Shown here piece by piece: positions 8,036 through 16,041 of a stretch of 42,359 nucleotides of DNA. Numbering within the stretch: position 1 is the stretch's first letter; the number at the start of each line of letters is the position of its first letter. The position numbers and the translations under genes are program-made. This DNA is from CAZFDE01 sp964517795 (lineage in GTDB: Bacteria > Planctomycetota > Phycisphaerae > Sedimentisphaerales > Anaerobacaceae), in the NCBI GenBank assembly GCA_964517795.1, contig CAZFDE010000017.1:1-42359 (forward strand). Direction: 5' to 3'. The notes below the pieces were generated by a model. It was not told where the DNA came from, did no database searches, and saw only the letters and a program-made list of their open reading frames with translations.

Positions 8036-9133
8036 TTATTCGATCGGTTTTAAGCAAACAATTCGCCCGCTTGTGTCGGCGAGATAGATTTTTTCGTCCA
8101 TCGTATTCGATACATGCCGGTTGACTGCCGCGATATTCATGCTCAAGACCGGTTGATCGCTTGTATTGTCCATCACTGTCATTTTACCGTTTTGACACAG
8201 CACATAGGCCTTGTTTTGATATTCGGCCAGCAGATCCAGGCCGTCATCCAGGTGCCATTTCAGTTTGCCGGTGCTGTAATCAATCGCGTCGAAGCCGCTT
8301 CGATCCACATACTGATAGACGGCATGATCGGTCACGCGCGGCGCTTTGTCCAGAACGGCGGCCGTTTGATATTTCCAGTCCAGGCTTTTATTGCGTCGGC
8401 TGATCTTATACACATACGTGTCTTTGGACGCAAAAACCAAAGAATCCCCATGGATCGCGACCGGTTCGACGATCGCGCCGCCGAGGGTGTCAAACTGCCA
8501 GAGACGGTTGCGGGTACCGCCTTCCAGACAAATCAAATTGCCCTGGCCGGTGGCAAAATATACCCATTGGCCTTGTTCAACAACACTGGTAATCACGGAT
8601 TCATTTTCCGCGGCAAGATCGTATCGCTTGACTTTGTCGGAAGCCTGGAATGTTTTGACCCGCCGATCCGATGCGCCGATATAATATAAACCCCCGTTTT
8701 TTACCGGCGGGCAAACCACACCGAATCCCAATGAAACCGAACTGATCACAGTCCCCAAATCGGCATTAATTTCCGTAAGCTTATGGCCGATTACCGAGAC
8801 AAGCATATCGTCATACAGTGTCATGCCGTGAATGGGGATATTTTCCGAGGCGATCATTTTGGCGAACAGCACATCGCCGGTCCGGCTGTTCAAGCAGGTC
8901 ATGAAGTTTTTGCTCGAATTGGCGATCAGTCTGCCGTCGACCAGATAGAGCTGTTCAAGGATTTCGTTTTTTTCGGTTTTGATCGGCAGTTTTGTTTGCC
9001 AGACGATTTGCAGATTTGCTTCTTTGAGTAGTTCAGGCCAGATTAAAGCGTAAGATGCCTGGGGTGCAGCCCCAACACTATTGAACATCCATAAACTGAA
9101 TATGAGTCCGAGCACTACCTTTTTTTGTGTCAT
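8036..9133 (-). CDS. Secreted PQQ-type beta-propeller protein
   Basis: 365 residues from the ATG at 9133, chosen for GAGG nine bases upstream and because a signal peptide (ending SVGAA) then sits at the N-terminus. The body has repeated blades of the PQQ-like/BamB type, for example LICLEGGTRNRLWQFDT, VYKISRRNKSLDWKYQT and DAIDYSTGKLKWHLD. No PQQ-dehydrogenase catalytic residues or lipobox are seen, so this is more likely a scaffold or sensor than an enzyme. It is predicted periplasmic. It lies 44 bp after the small unknown gene and 62 bp before purH; the context does not reveal a specific role. Confidence 0.75.
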   Translation of the reverse strand: MTQKKVVLGLIFSLWMFNSVGAAPQASYALIWPELLKEANLQIVWQTKLPIKTEKNEILEQLYLVDGRLIANSSKNFMTCLNSRTGDVLFAKMIASENIPIHGMTLYDDMLVSVIGHKLTEINADLGTVISSVSLGFGVVCPPVKNGGLYYIGASDRRVKTFQASDKVKRYDLAAENESVITSVVEQGQWVYFATGQGNLICLEGGTRNRLWQFDTLGGAIVEPVAIHGDSLVFASKDTYVYKISRRNKSLDWKYQTAAVLDKAPRVTDHAVYQYVDRSGFDAIDYSTGKLKWHLDDGLDLLAEYQNKAYVLCQNGKMTVMDNTSDQPVLSMNIAAVNRHVSNTMDEKIYLADTSGRIVCLKPIE

Positions 9134-9177
9134 GTATTTAACCCTCACAACTGATCTATATTCTTGCATCCGGGCCT

Positions 9178-9477
9178 TTACGGCAATTCCACATAATCGG
9201 CCAGGTCGAGCTGATAGTCCTTTTCAAATTGCTGCAATTCTTCGATCCGCTCGATATCTTCTTCGATACGGTTGGCCAACTTAAAAATATACGGTTTGCC
9301 GGAAAGGCGATTTTTCAAGTCGTCGAGCATCGGTTCCCAACTGCCGCCGTAGAGCTGGCGTTTTAAAACGATCAGCATGCGATGCTCTTCACTGAGCCGT
9401 CCCACGAAATTTGAAATTTCGCTGCTCATGGCAACGCCTTTTACTTCCTTGTCGTTTTCGACCGGCTTGCTCATCAT
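9178..9477 (-). CDS. Small protein of unknown function
   Basis: 99 residues from the ATG at 9477 (AAAGG six bases upstream; a second ATG follows directly). It has no signal peptide or membrane helix. The C-terminal half is strongly charged and predicted helical (RIEEDIERIEELQQFEKDYQLD), and the middle has VLKRQLYGGSWEPMLDDLKNRL. I do not recognise the family. It sits between the mscS-like gene and the PQQ-propeller gene in the same direction, with gaps of 93 and 44 bp, so co-transcription is likely. Confidence 0.6.
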   Translation of the reverse strand: MMSKPVENDKEVKGVAMSSEISNFVGRLSEEHRMLIVLKRQLYGGSWEPMLDDLKNRLSGKPYIFKLANRIEEDIERIEELQQFEKDYQLDLADYVELP

Positions 9478-9570
9478 TCGCAACCTTTAATTATATGCTA
9501 TTTTACGGCTTTGGCACGATAAATGCAACAAAATTCCCTAAATTAACCAAAGAAACTCAAAACAATGCAA

Positions 9571-10596
9571 CTATTTTAACGGTGTCATTTCTGCCCGCAC
9601 CTTCGGCAAAGCACCGGGGAACTGTTCCTGTACGAACTGGACGAGTTTCTCGCGTACATGACACCGCAGACTCCATGCTTTGGATGCGTCTGAGGCACTC
9701 ATCAATGCCCGAATTTCCACTGTTTTTTCCGATGTATTGGTTACCTGCAGCACGCAGACCTTTTTATCCCACAGATCAGATTCGTTAAGGATCTGCTTTA
9801 AATATTCGCGAATTTTCTCGACGGGGACCGAATAATCCACATATAAATACACTGTGCCGAGAATATCGGCGTTGACGCGAGTCCAGTTCTGGAAGGGTTT
9901 TTCGATAAAATAGGTGATCGGCACGATCAGCCGCCGCTGGTCCCATATCCGGATGACGACATATGTGAGGGTGATTTCTTCGATGCGTCCCCATTCGTTT
10001 TCAACGATTACCACGTCATCGAGACGGATCGGCTGCGTAACAGCGATTTGCAGCCCTGCAATAAACGTCCCGATGGTCCGTTGGGCCGCCATCCCCACGA
10101 CAATACCGATAATGCCCGCAGATGCCAGAATTGTCGTTCCGAACTGGCGAACCCGCTCAAAAGTCATCAGGATCGTTGCGATGGCAATGATCATGATCAC
10201 GACGACGATGATTCGCTTCATCACGTTGAGCTGCGTGTGAACCTTGCGGGCCTGGAGATTGTCCTGAACATCGATGCGGTATTTCTCGAAAAGATAATCT
10301 TCCAGTAAACCTGTCATGCGAATCAGCAGCCAACTGATTGCGATGATTGTCGCAATACTGAACAGCTGCGTTACCAGGGGTACGATTTTATCCGGCAAAT
10401 TAAATAATGGTAAAGCGATCCGAAAGACTATTGCCAGGAAAAGAAGCAGTGTCGGTATTTTGCATCGCTTAAGCGTTTTTTCGGAAACGAATTTATTTTT
10501 TCGGGCGAATAATTGAAGGATGCCGAATACGACAAAATACAAGACCACCGCTCCTGCGAGGATGCTTGCGATGATAATCCAAAAATTTAACGTCAT
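9571..10596 (-). CDS. MscS-family mechanosensitive channel
   Basis: 341 residues with about five membrane helices, starting directly with a hydrophobic helix. The pore helix and following beta domain have the family pattern TTILASAGIIGIVVGMAA, then QRTIGTFIAGLQIAVTQPIR, and a conserved DVVIVENEWGRIEEI stretch. There is no extra N-terminal periplasmic region. Length and layout resemble the short YbdG/YnaI-like group. It would release solutes on hypo-osmotic shock through the inner membrane. GGAGA precedes the ATG, and a promoter candidate lies about 40 bp upstream. It is the first gene of the four-gene minus-strand run ending with purH. Confidence 0.9.
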   Translation of the reverse strand: MTLNFWIIIASILAGAVVLYFVVFGILQLFARKNKFVSEKTLKRCKIPTLLLFLAIVFRIALPLFNLPDKIVPLVTQLFSIATIIAISWLLIRMTGLLEDYLFEKYRIDVQDNLQARKVHTQLNVMKRIIVVVIMIIAIATILMTFERVRQFGTTILASAGIIGIVVGMAAQRTIGTFIAGLQIAVTQPIRLDDVVIVENEWGRIEEITLTYVVIRIWDQRRLIVPITYFIEKPFQNWTRVNADILGTVYLYVDYSVPVEKIREYLKQILNESDLWDKKVCVLQVTNTSEKTVEIRALMSASDASKAWSLRCHVREKLVQFVQEQFPGALPKVRAEMTPLK

Positions 10597-10633
10597 TTAC
10601 GTCTCCCGTATCATCCATACCGCCAATATGCTC

Positions 10634-10661
10634 AGTATATAGGCGGCAAATACAGATTCAA
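10634..10661 (-). promoter_or_regulatory. Housekeeping promoter candidate for the mscS-like gene
   Basis: On the minus strand TTGAAT (10661-10656), a 16-bp spacer, and TATACT (10639-10634). CCGCC (10620-10624) and GGCGG (10642-10646) form an inverted repeat around the -10 element and may be an operator. Confidence 0.5.
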
Positions 10662-10817
10662 GGGATAAATATGGTTTGCATAAATTTCATTGGATCGGGG
10701 CAGTTGAAAGGATGTGTGTAAAAAATGCGCAAACACTTTACGCTAACGTCCTTACCTTTGATTTTTGTAAAGCGTTTTAGCCGCGTTATCGCCGAAATGA
10801 GATCAGGCAGTCAAAAC

Positions 10818-11021
10818 TTAGACAACACGAACATTCATGGCCTGGGGGCCTTTTTTGCCCTGACCGAGTTCGAATTCGACGTCCTGGCCTTCCTGCAGCG
10901 TTTTGAAACCGTCGCTGCTAATGGAACTGTAATGCACAAACACATCTTCGCCGCCGTCTTCGGGTGTGATAAAACCAAACCCCTTTTTCTCGTCAAACCA
11001 TTTTACTTTACCGTTACTCAA
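10818..11021 (-). CDS. Cold-shock protein (CspA family), TTG start
   Basis: 67 residues from a TTG at 11021, chosen because the family begins SNGKVKWF at exactly this place and AGGGAGA stands six bases before it. A longer reading to 11072 adds 17 residues foreign to the family. Both RNA-binding motifs are present: KGFGFI (RNP1) and VFVHY (RNP2). It is a single-stranded nucleic-acid chaperone of the cytoplasm. It has its own promoter and a structured leader of about 100 nt, typical of post-transcriptionally controlled cold-shock genes. Confidence 0.95.
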   Translation of the reverse strand: MSNGKVKWFDEKKGFGFITPEDGGEDVFVHYSSISSDGFKTLQEGQDVEFELGQGKKGPQAMNVRVV

Positions 11022-11033
11022 AGCAATTCTCCC

Positions 11034-11111
11034 TGGGCTTATAACAAGCCCAATGCCTAAATACACCCCCAACTGTTAATTCAACGGCTTGCAGGGGGCG
11101 GTACAAACCGC
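11034..11111 (-). promoter_or_regulatory. Structured 5' leader of the cold-shock gene
   Basis: Three hairpins can form in the transcript: TGGGCTT/AAGCCCA around a 5-nt loop (11052-11034), whose last base touches the ribosome site; GCGGT/ACCGC around TTGT (11111-11098); and a long-range CCCCC/GGGGG pairing (11066-11070 with 11094-11098). The first could control access of ribosomes with temperature. This is inferred from pairing only. Confidence 0.4.
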
Positions 11112-11126
11112 ATGAAACTAAGAAAA

Positions 11127-11155
11127 ATTAAACCACATTTTTGTCATTTCGTCAA
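11127..11155 (-). promoter_or_regulatory. Promoter candidate of the cold-shock gene
   Basis: On the minus strand TTGACG (11155-11150), a 17-bp spacer and TTTAAT (11132-11127), each five of six to consensus. Transcription would start near 11120, giving a leader of about 100 nt. Confidence 0.7.
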
Positions 11156-11226
11156 TTATAATTTCCCAAAACTTATGAAAAAAATCCGGTTCGTCGGGAG
11201 AATCATAATTTTGGTTAAATCGGCCA

Positions 11227-11255
11227 TTGACACCTATACATGGCAAGTGTATGGT
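11227..11255 (+). promoter_or_regulatory. Promoter candidate of pheT
   Basis: TTGACA (11227-11232), a 17-bp spacer and TATGGT (11250-11255). The spacer and -10 carry a small dyad ATACA-N7-TGTAT. The expected start, near 11262, is about 30 bp before the pheT start codon. Confidence 0.6.
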
Positions 11256-11293
11256 ATGGCGAATGTTAAGGCGTTAAAACAGGTGCGAATACC

Positions 11294-13306
11294 ATGAAAA
11301 TTTCGTTAAATTGGTTAAATGATTACATTGATATCGGTCATGACGCTGAGGCTATTGCCGAAATGCTTAGTAATCTGGGCTTTCCCACCGAGGATGTTAT
11401 CCCGCTTGACGGCGATACGGTCATTGATGTCGAGGTCAGCAGCAACCGCGGCGATTGCCTGGGCCATATCGGTCTTGCCCGAGAAATCAGCGCCAAAACC
11501 GGTAAATCTTTGTGCCTGCCGGATATTCAGTATGTCCAATCGGATAAAGACACAGCCGCGTTGTGTCAGGTCGAGATCGAAGATCAGAATCGCTGCGGCC
11601 GCTATACCGCCCGAGTAATCGAGGATATCAAGGTCGGCCCCTCGCCGGATTGGGTCGTCAAACGGCTCGAAGCGGTAGGCCTTCGCAGTGTCAATAATGT
11701 TGTCGATGCTACGAATTACGCGATGATGGAGACCGGCCAGCCGCCGCACGCCTTTGATTATGACAAGATCGCCGATGGCCATATTATTGTCCGAAATGCA
11801 AAAAAAGGCGAACAGATCGTCAGTATTGACGGCACCCAGTGCAAGCTCGATCCCGATATGATGATCATTGCCGACCCTAACGGGCCGGTCGCTGTGGCCG
11901 GGGTGATGGGCGGACTCGAAACGGAAGTATCCGATCAAACAACACGAATCCTGCTCGAAGATGCTTATTTCGATCCGGTGACCGTGCGAACCACATCCCG
12001 TCGGCTTGGGCTCCCTTCTGATGCATCGTTTCGATTTGAGCGGATTGTCGATATCGAACAGATCGATTGGGCATCCAGGCGGACCACGCAGTTGATCATC
12101 CAGCTCGCAGGCGGCACGGCCGCTCACGGTGTGGTGGATATTTATCCGTCAAAGCTCCAACCTAAAACGGTGACCCTGGAAATGCAGTGGATACCCAAAC
12201 TTCTGGGTATTGATATTCCTGCCGAAGATGTCCTGCGGATTTTCGAAGGCCTTTCGTTTGCACCGAAGCAGCAGGGCGAAACGATTGTCTGTCAAATCCC
12301 GAGTTGGCGCAGCGATATTTATCGACCGGTGGATTTGATCGAAGAAGTGATTCGCGTCTGTGGTTACAATCAGATTGGAACCCAGAAAAAGATCCATATC
12401 GAAGTCGCTCCGGTCGATCCGCGGCAAAAACTTAATACGATCCTGACCCGGTACCTCAACGGCTGCGGTTTTTTCGAAACCGTCAACGTCACCTTTATCG
12501 ACGATGCATCGGCGAACCTGTTTACTGCTGCCGATGACCAGAATCATATGAGCGTCAAGGATGAATCCCGCAAACAGGCGGGCCTGCTTCGCCGCACATT
12601 GATGCCGTCATTATTGACGGTCCTGAAGACCAATATCAATGCCGGTAACACTGACGGCCGCTTTTTCGAACAGGCCGACACGTTTGTCCCGGTTTCGCAA
12701 AATGCGCTGCCCGATGAACGTCTGAAAGTGGCGATGGTTTGTCCTAGTGATTTTCGTATGCTTCGCGGCGTGATCGAAGGTCTGATCGAGCAGCTTAACC
12801 AGAATGCAGTCGTAACATTCGAGCCGAAACCGCTGCCGTGGTCTCAGGCCGCCGCCGAGATCATTGCCGAAGGAAAATCGATCGGGTGTATTGGTATCGT
12901 TAATGATGCGATCATCCAGCATTACGATTTCGAAGACATCCAGCCGGTCGTCGCCGAGCTGGATTACCCAATGCTGCAATCGCTCCAGTCCGAATCGGTT
13001 CAGATCAAGCCGATCCCGCGATTTCCTTCCATCCAGCGCGACCTGTCGATCCTTGTCGATGAGGCAATCCCGTGGCAAAATGTCGAACAGGCGATTCGCG
13101 CCAAAGCCCCATCCCAGCTCGAATCGATCTCGTTCGTGGACCTTTACCGCGGCAAGGGGGTGGCCGACGGCCGCAAAAGTCTGACGCTGTCGTTGTGTTT
13201 CCGTGATAACGCGGGAACGTTGACACACGAGCAGGTCGATCAGTACGAAAAAGATATCGTTTCCAATCTTGAACAACAGGTCAGTGCCCAACTTCGAACC
13301 GCGTAA
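11294..13306 (+). CDS. pheT: Phenylalanyl-tRNA synthetase beta subunit, short form
   Basis: 670 residues. It pairs with PheS to charge tRNA-Phe. The N-terminal segment MKISLNWLNDYID is followed directly by VEVSSNRGDCLGHIGLAREI, so the roughly 110-residue EMAP-type tRNA-binding domain that E. coli PheT carries between these points is absent. The B3/B4 editing region, the B5 domain (around 305-375), the class II-like core and the C-terminal anticodon-binding FDX-ACB domain (from about 575, PRFPSIQRDLSILV) are present. AGGTG precedes the ATG. pheS is not next to it: the upstream neighbour is the divergent cold-shock gene. Confidence 0.95.
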   Translation: MKISLNWLNDYIDIGHDAEAIAEMLSNLGFPTEDVIPLDGDTVIDVEVSSNRGDCLGHIGLAREISAKTGKSLCLPDIQYVQSDKDTAALCQVEIEDQNRCGRYTARVIEDIKVGPSPDWVVKRLEAVGLRSVNNVVDATNYAMMETGQPPHAFDYDKIADGHIIVRNAKKGEQIVSIDGTQCKLDPDMMIIADPNGPVAVAGVMGGLETEVSDQTTRILLEDAYFDPVTVRTTSRRLGLPSDASFRFERIVDIEQIDWASRRTTQLIIQLAGGTAAHGVVDIYPSKLQPKTVTLEMQWIPKLLGIDIPAEDVLRIFEGLSFAPKQQGETIVCQIPSWRSDIYRPVDLIEEVIRVCGYNQIGTQKKIHIEVAPVDPRQKLNTILTRYLNGCGFFETVNVTFIDDASANLFTAADDQNHMSVKDESRKQAGLLRRTLMPSLLTVLKTNINAGNTDGRFFEQADTFVPVSQNALPDERLKVAMVCPSDFRMLRGVIEGLIEQLNQNAVVTFEPKPLPWSQAAAEIIAEGKSIGCIGIVNDAIIQHYDFEDIQPVVAELDYPMLQSLQSESVQIKPIPRFPSIQRDLSILVDEAIPWQNVEQAIRAKAPSQLESISFVDLYRGKGVADGRKSLTLSLCFRDNAGTLTHEQVDQYEKDIVSNLEQQVSAQLRTA

Positions 13307-13385
13307 CACCTCTTTTTTTTAGTTTTGGCTCGTTTTCTGACGAAGAAAGTGAATATACCAATTTTTTCAGATTGGAGTCAGAACG

Positions 13386-13823
13386 ATGAAAAAAGGTGTA
13401 TTTTTAACAACGCTTTTGTTGATTTTAAGCAGCGGTTGTGCGACCGATATCGTCGTAACCGATGCGCTCAAGCAGGTCGAACCGAAATGTGTTCATATTG
13501 AACCGATCCAGAGTGATGATCCGTATGTTGGGCAAGTTTTGCGGGATATTCTGGAAAAAGAACTGCTGCGCAAAAATGTAAAGCTCTGCGACCCGGAATC
13601 GGCCACAATTTTTTTAAGTGGTTCGACATTCGTAACCAACCGCACACCGATCAATGGAAAAACCAAAACCGTAACCAATCAGTGCATCGAAAGCGTAAGC
13701 CTTATCGCCAAAGATCGCGATGGTCAAATCCTGCTTTCCGCGTCGTATGACAACAAAGAGCAATTCACGGCCAGTAAAATTGGCATGGAATTCGGCCGTA
13801 TGGTTGCCGATAAATTAAAATAA
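13386..13823 (+). CDS. Small lipoprotein of unknown function
   Basis: 145 residues. Residues 1-18 are a lipoprotein signal with lipobox LSSGC. The mature part has a pattern (CVHIEPI, DDPYVGQVLRDILEKEL, ATIFLSGSTFV, SVSLIAKDRDGQIL) seen in small outer-membrane lipoproteins of the LpoB/CsgG-like alpha-beta type, but I cannot name the family with certainty. GGAG precedes the ATG. It follows pheT by 79 bp in the same direction, and no strong terminator lies between them. Confidence 0.7.
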   Translation: MKKGVFLTTLLLILSSGCATDIVVTDALKQVEPKCVHIEPIQSDDPYVGQVLRDILEKELLRKNVKLCDPESATIFLSGSTFVTNRTPINGKTKTVTNQCIESVSLIAKDRDGQILLSASYDNKEQFTASKIGMEFGRMVADKLK

Positions 13824-13917
13824 AATTTTTAACATAAAAATAATATCCCCAACAGCGTTTGCCGATATGATAAACAAGCTAAAATTATATTTTCTTTTCT
13901 GCGATACAAGAAAAACC

Positions 13918-13946
13918 TTGATTTCGGTTTGTGTTTTTGATATAAA
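13918..13946 (+). promoter_or_regulatory. Promoter of the structured RNA
   Basis: TTGATT (13918-13923), a 17-bp spacer and TATAAA (13941-13946). The expected start near 13953 falls just before the first strand of the RNA rod, and no coding gene follows. Confidence 0.65.
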
Positions 13947-13952
13947 TAAATA

Positions 13953-14202
13953 TAGAACATGTGCGGGCTTTGCTCTGCGGTGTTTGGTATTGGAAGTCTG
14001 GATTTGAAAGAACCGATACCCATACTTTAGGGAACTCAGGCCTTGATGGCTCGGACATGCCCGCTTCGACGGGACGTTCGGACATGAGCAACGAGTACCC
14101 ACTTGATAGTCATGGGTTCTTTTCAAACACTTCCATACGGCACCCGCGGACAAGCTCGAGAAGATGAAGCCCTGTACCATTCGGCACGGGGCTTTGTTTA
14201 TT
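13953..14202 (+). ncRNA. Structured small RNA, 6S RNA candidate
   Basis: A 490-bp stretch without a coding gene holds nested complementary segments that fold into one rod. Helices: 13965-13970 with 14152-14157; 13977-13982 with 14141-14147; 13987-13997 with 14129-14138; 14003-14014 with 14115-14127; 14030-14037 with 14093-14100; 14049-14052 with 14086-14089; apical 14060-14063 with 14070-14073. Small bulges and one A-A mismatch occur. A nearly symmetric internal loop of 15 and 14 nt (14015-14029, 14101-14114) resembles the central bubble by which 6S RNA mimics an open promoter, and the rod is about 200 nt, the 6S size. A promoter precedes it and an intrinsic terminator follows. The identity as 6S is inference from shape; that it is a structured transcript is much better supported. 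Confidence 0.6.
14167..14194 (+). terminator. Intrinsic terminator of the structured RNA
   Basis: AAGCCCTGTACC pairs with GGCACGGGGCTT over 12 positions (one A-C mismatch, one G-U pair) around an ATTC loop, followed by TGTTTATT. Confidence 0.8.
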
Positions 14203-14311
14203 GAAAAGCTGCAAGGCTTGTTCACAATACGACTACAACCCTATCATAAAAAGTCAACCCAAAACGAGTGCGCAAAGCTTAGTGAAGAACCAATTTTATA
14301 ACCCTGATCAA

Positions 14312-15670
14312 TTAAGGTTGCGATATACGGGCGAGTGTTGCCTGGGCAAGCCTGCGACCATTGTTGGCGGCTAACTGAAGCCATTTTTGAGCTTTTTCTT
14401 GATCCTGCGGGACTCCCTGGCCGCGTAGATACATCAAGCCGATATTGGTTTGTGCCTGAGCGAAGCCCTGCTCAGCGGCCTTGGCGAACCACATCGCGGC
14501 TTTCGCATCGTCTTTTTCAACGCTGAGAGCTTTGTAGTACATCCAGCCGAGTGTGTATTGGGCCTGAGCCGTTCCCTGCTCGCCGGCCAAGCGAAGCCAT
14601 TTTGCGGCCTCGCTATAATCCTGTTCGACACCGCGGCCTTCAAAGTACAGCAGGGCCAAATTGTTTTGTGCCACGACAGACCCTTTCTCTGCGGCTGCCA
14701 GATACCACTGAAAGATTTTTCGCTCATCAGCGAATTCGCTGCCGGCCTGCTGATGCAGCATGTCCAGGGCCGCCAATGATTGGGTTGAACCCTGAGCCGC
14801 CGCTGTTTCGAGCCACTTGGCCGCTTTCGTGTCATCGCGATCAATACCGTCACCTCGCATATACATCAGACCAAGATTATGCTGGGCCGAAAGGAGTCCC
14901 TGATCGGCGGCTTTTTCGTACCAGTAAATCGCTTTTTGAGGTACCTGCATGACGCCGCGACCCTGTTCATACATCATGGCGAGACTATTTTGAGCCGGAG
15001 CGTATCCCTGACGAGCGGCTCGTTTGAACCATTTCGTCGCCTGGCGATCATGCGGTTCAGTACTGATCCCGTCACGATACATTGCCCCCAGGACAAATTG
15101 TGTTTTGGGATCACCGTATTTTTGTGCGGCTCGTCGTAATCGCCGGATGAGTTTGTGATCTTCTTCGGGTTCGGCATGACCGTGAATATACATCATTCCC
15201 AGATTTGCCAGGGCGGCCAGATGTTCCTTCTCGGCCGCCAGTCGAAACCATTCGACCGCTTTGGAATAATCCTTCTCAACGCCAAGGCCGTGGTAATATA
15301 ACGAACCCAGATTGTTTTGCGCATCGACATAATCCTGTTTGGCAGCGAGTCGGTACCAATTAGCGGCAACTTCACCGTTACGGGCGACACCATGACCGTT
15401 TTCATAAATCACGCCCATATGGAACTGGGCACGAGGATTGCTGTCCTCGGCCAGCGGTTTCCAAAGCTCCATTGCCGATGCGAAATCTTGTTTGTGGAAA
15501 GCGGAAAGCCCCGTCTCGAATTGAGAACGGCACCCTGACATTATCGCCAGCATAATAATCACTAAAATTGTGAGATTGTCAGGGCAAAACAGATTTGTAA
15601 ATCTGCACTTTGAGAATGAAGTTAAAATAGATGATGCGTAATGATCAGTCTGATAATATCTGTCCGGCAT
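14312..15670 (-). CDS. Sel1-like repeat (TPR-type) lipoprotein
   Basis: 452 residues, mostly ten to eleven Sel1-like repeats of about 36 residues (for example AQNNLGSLYYHGLGVEKDYS, AQTNIGLMYLRGQGVPQDQE). The repeats form a solenoid for protein-protein contacts. The start at 15670 has AAGGAG eight bases upstream. A hydrophobic segment with lipobox IMSGC follows an unusually long polar N-terminus of about 32 residues, so it is probably a lipoprotein with an extended signal, or a membrane-anchored protein. It stands alone, convergent with the structured RNA and divergent from the TonB-type operon. The partner is unknown. Confidence 0.85.
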   Translation of the reverse strand: MPDRYYQTDHYASSILTSFSKCRFTNLFCPDNLTILVIIMLAIMSGCRSQFETGLSAFHKQDFASAMELWKPLAEDSNPRAQFHMGVIYENGHGVARNGEVAANWYRLAAKQDYVDAQNNLGSLYYHGLGVEKDYSKAVEWFRLAAEKEHLAALANLGMMYIHGHAEPEEDHKLIRRLRRAAQKYGDPKTQFVLGAMYRDGISTEPHDRQATKWFKRAARQGYAPAQNSLAMMYEQGRGVMQVPQKAIYWYEKAADQGLLSAQHNLGLMYMRGDGIDRDDTKAAKWLETAAAQGSTQSLAALDMLHQQAGSEFADERKIFQWYLAAAEKGSVVAQNNLALLYFEGRGVEQDYSEAAKWLRLAGEQGTAQAQYTLGWMYYKALSVEKDDAKAAMWFAKAAEQGFAQAQTNIGLMYLRGQGVPQDQEKAQKWLQLAANNGRRLAQATLARISQP

Positions 15671-15988
15671 TTGAAATTCTCCTTAACTATCTTCAATATC
15701 GAGGCTTATCGGCATGTTAAGATAGGGGGTTTAGTGGTAAATAATTGTGCCCACCACGATGCATATATACAGGTAATCGATGCGTTTAGGTCACTGTAAT
15801 GCGGGCTGTTTTTTCAGTGCTGAAATAAGGGCAATATTAACAAATTTATTCTTAATCTAACGATAAATTAACCATCCGCTAACAAAAACATCTTATACAC
15901 AATGGTTGATAAAGGTATGTCTCGACTTGGATTACAGGTCCAAAAGCATGAAAGGGATTAAAAATGCCAGAGGAGGGCATTTGAATTT

Positions 15989-16004
15989 AGTATCGTCCGA
16001 TACT
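15989..16004. promoter_or_regulatory. Dyad upstream of the TonB2-type operon (operator candidate)
   Basis: AGTATCG and CGATACT are perfect 7-bp arms around a 2-bp centre, 38 bp before the first gene of the operon. A second hairpin, AAATGCC/GGCATTT with a 7-nt loop, lies at 15962-15982. The rest of the 371-bp gap 15671-16041 is AT-rich; I see no convincing -35/-10 pair and no gene in it. Confidence 0.4.
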
Positions 16005-16041
16005 GTTGCAAAATCCATAACCATAAATTGATAAGGATTAT

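Noticed and set aside
11315..12127. 270-codon open frame on the minus strand
   Set aside because: It lies wholly inside pheT on the opposite strand. The pheT frame has strong family motifs throughout, and the shadow product shows no recognisable domain.
14055..14080. tmRNA-like CTTCGACGGG segment
   Set aside because: The phrase resembles the tmRNA 5' region, but no tRNA-like acceptor stem, CCA end or tag reading frame is present. The segment is the apical hairpin of the rod-shaped RNA.
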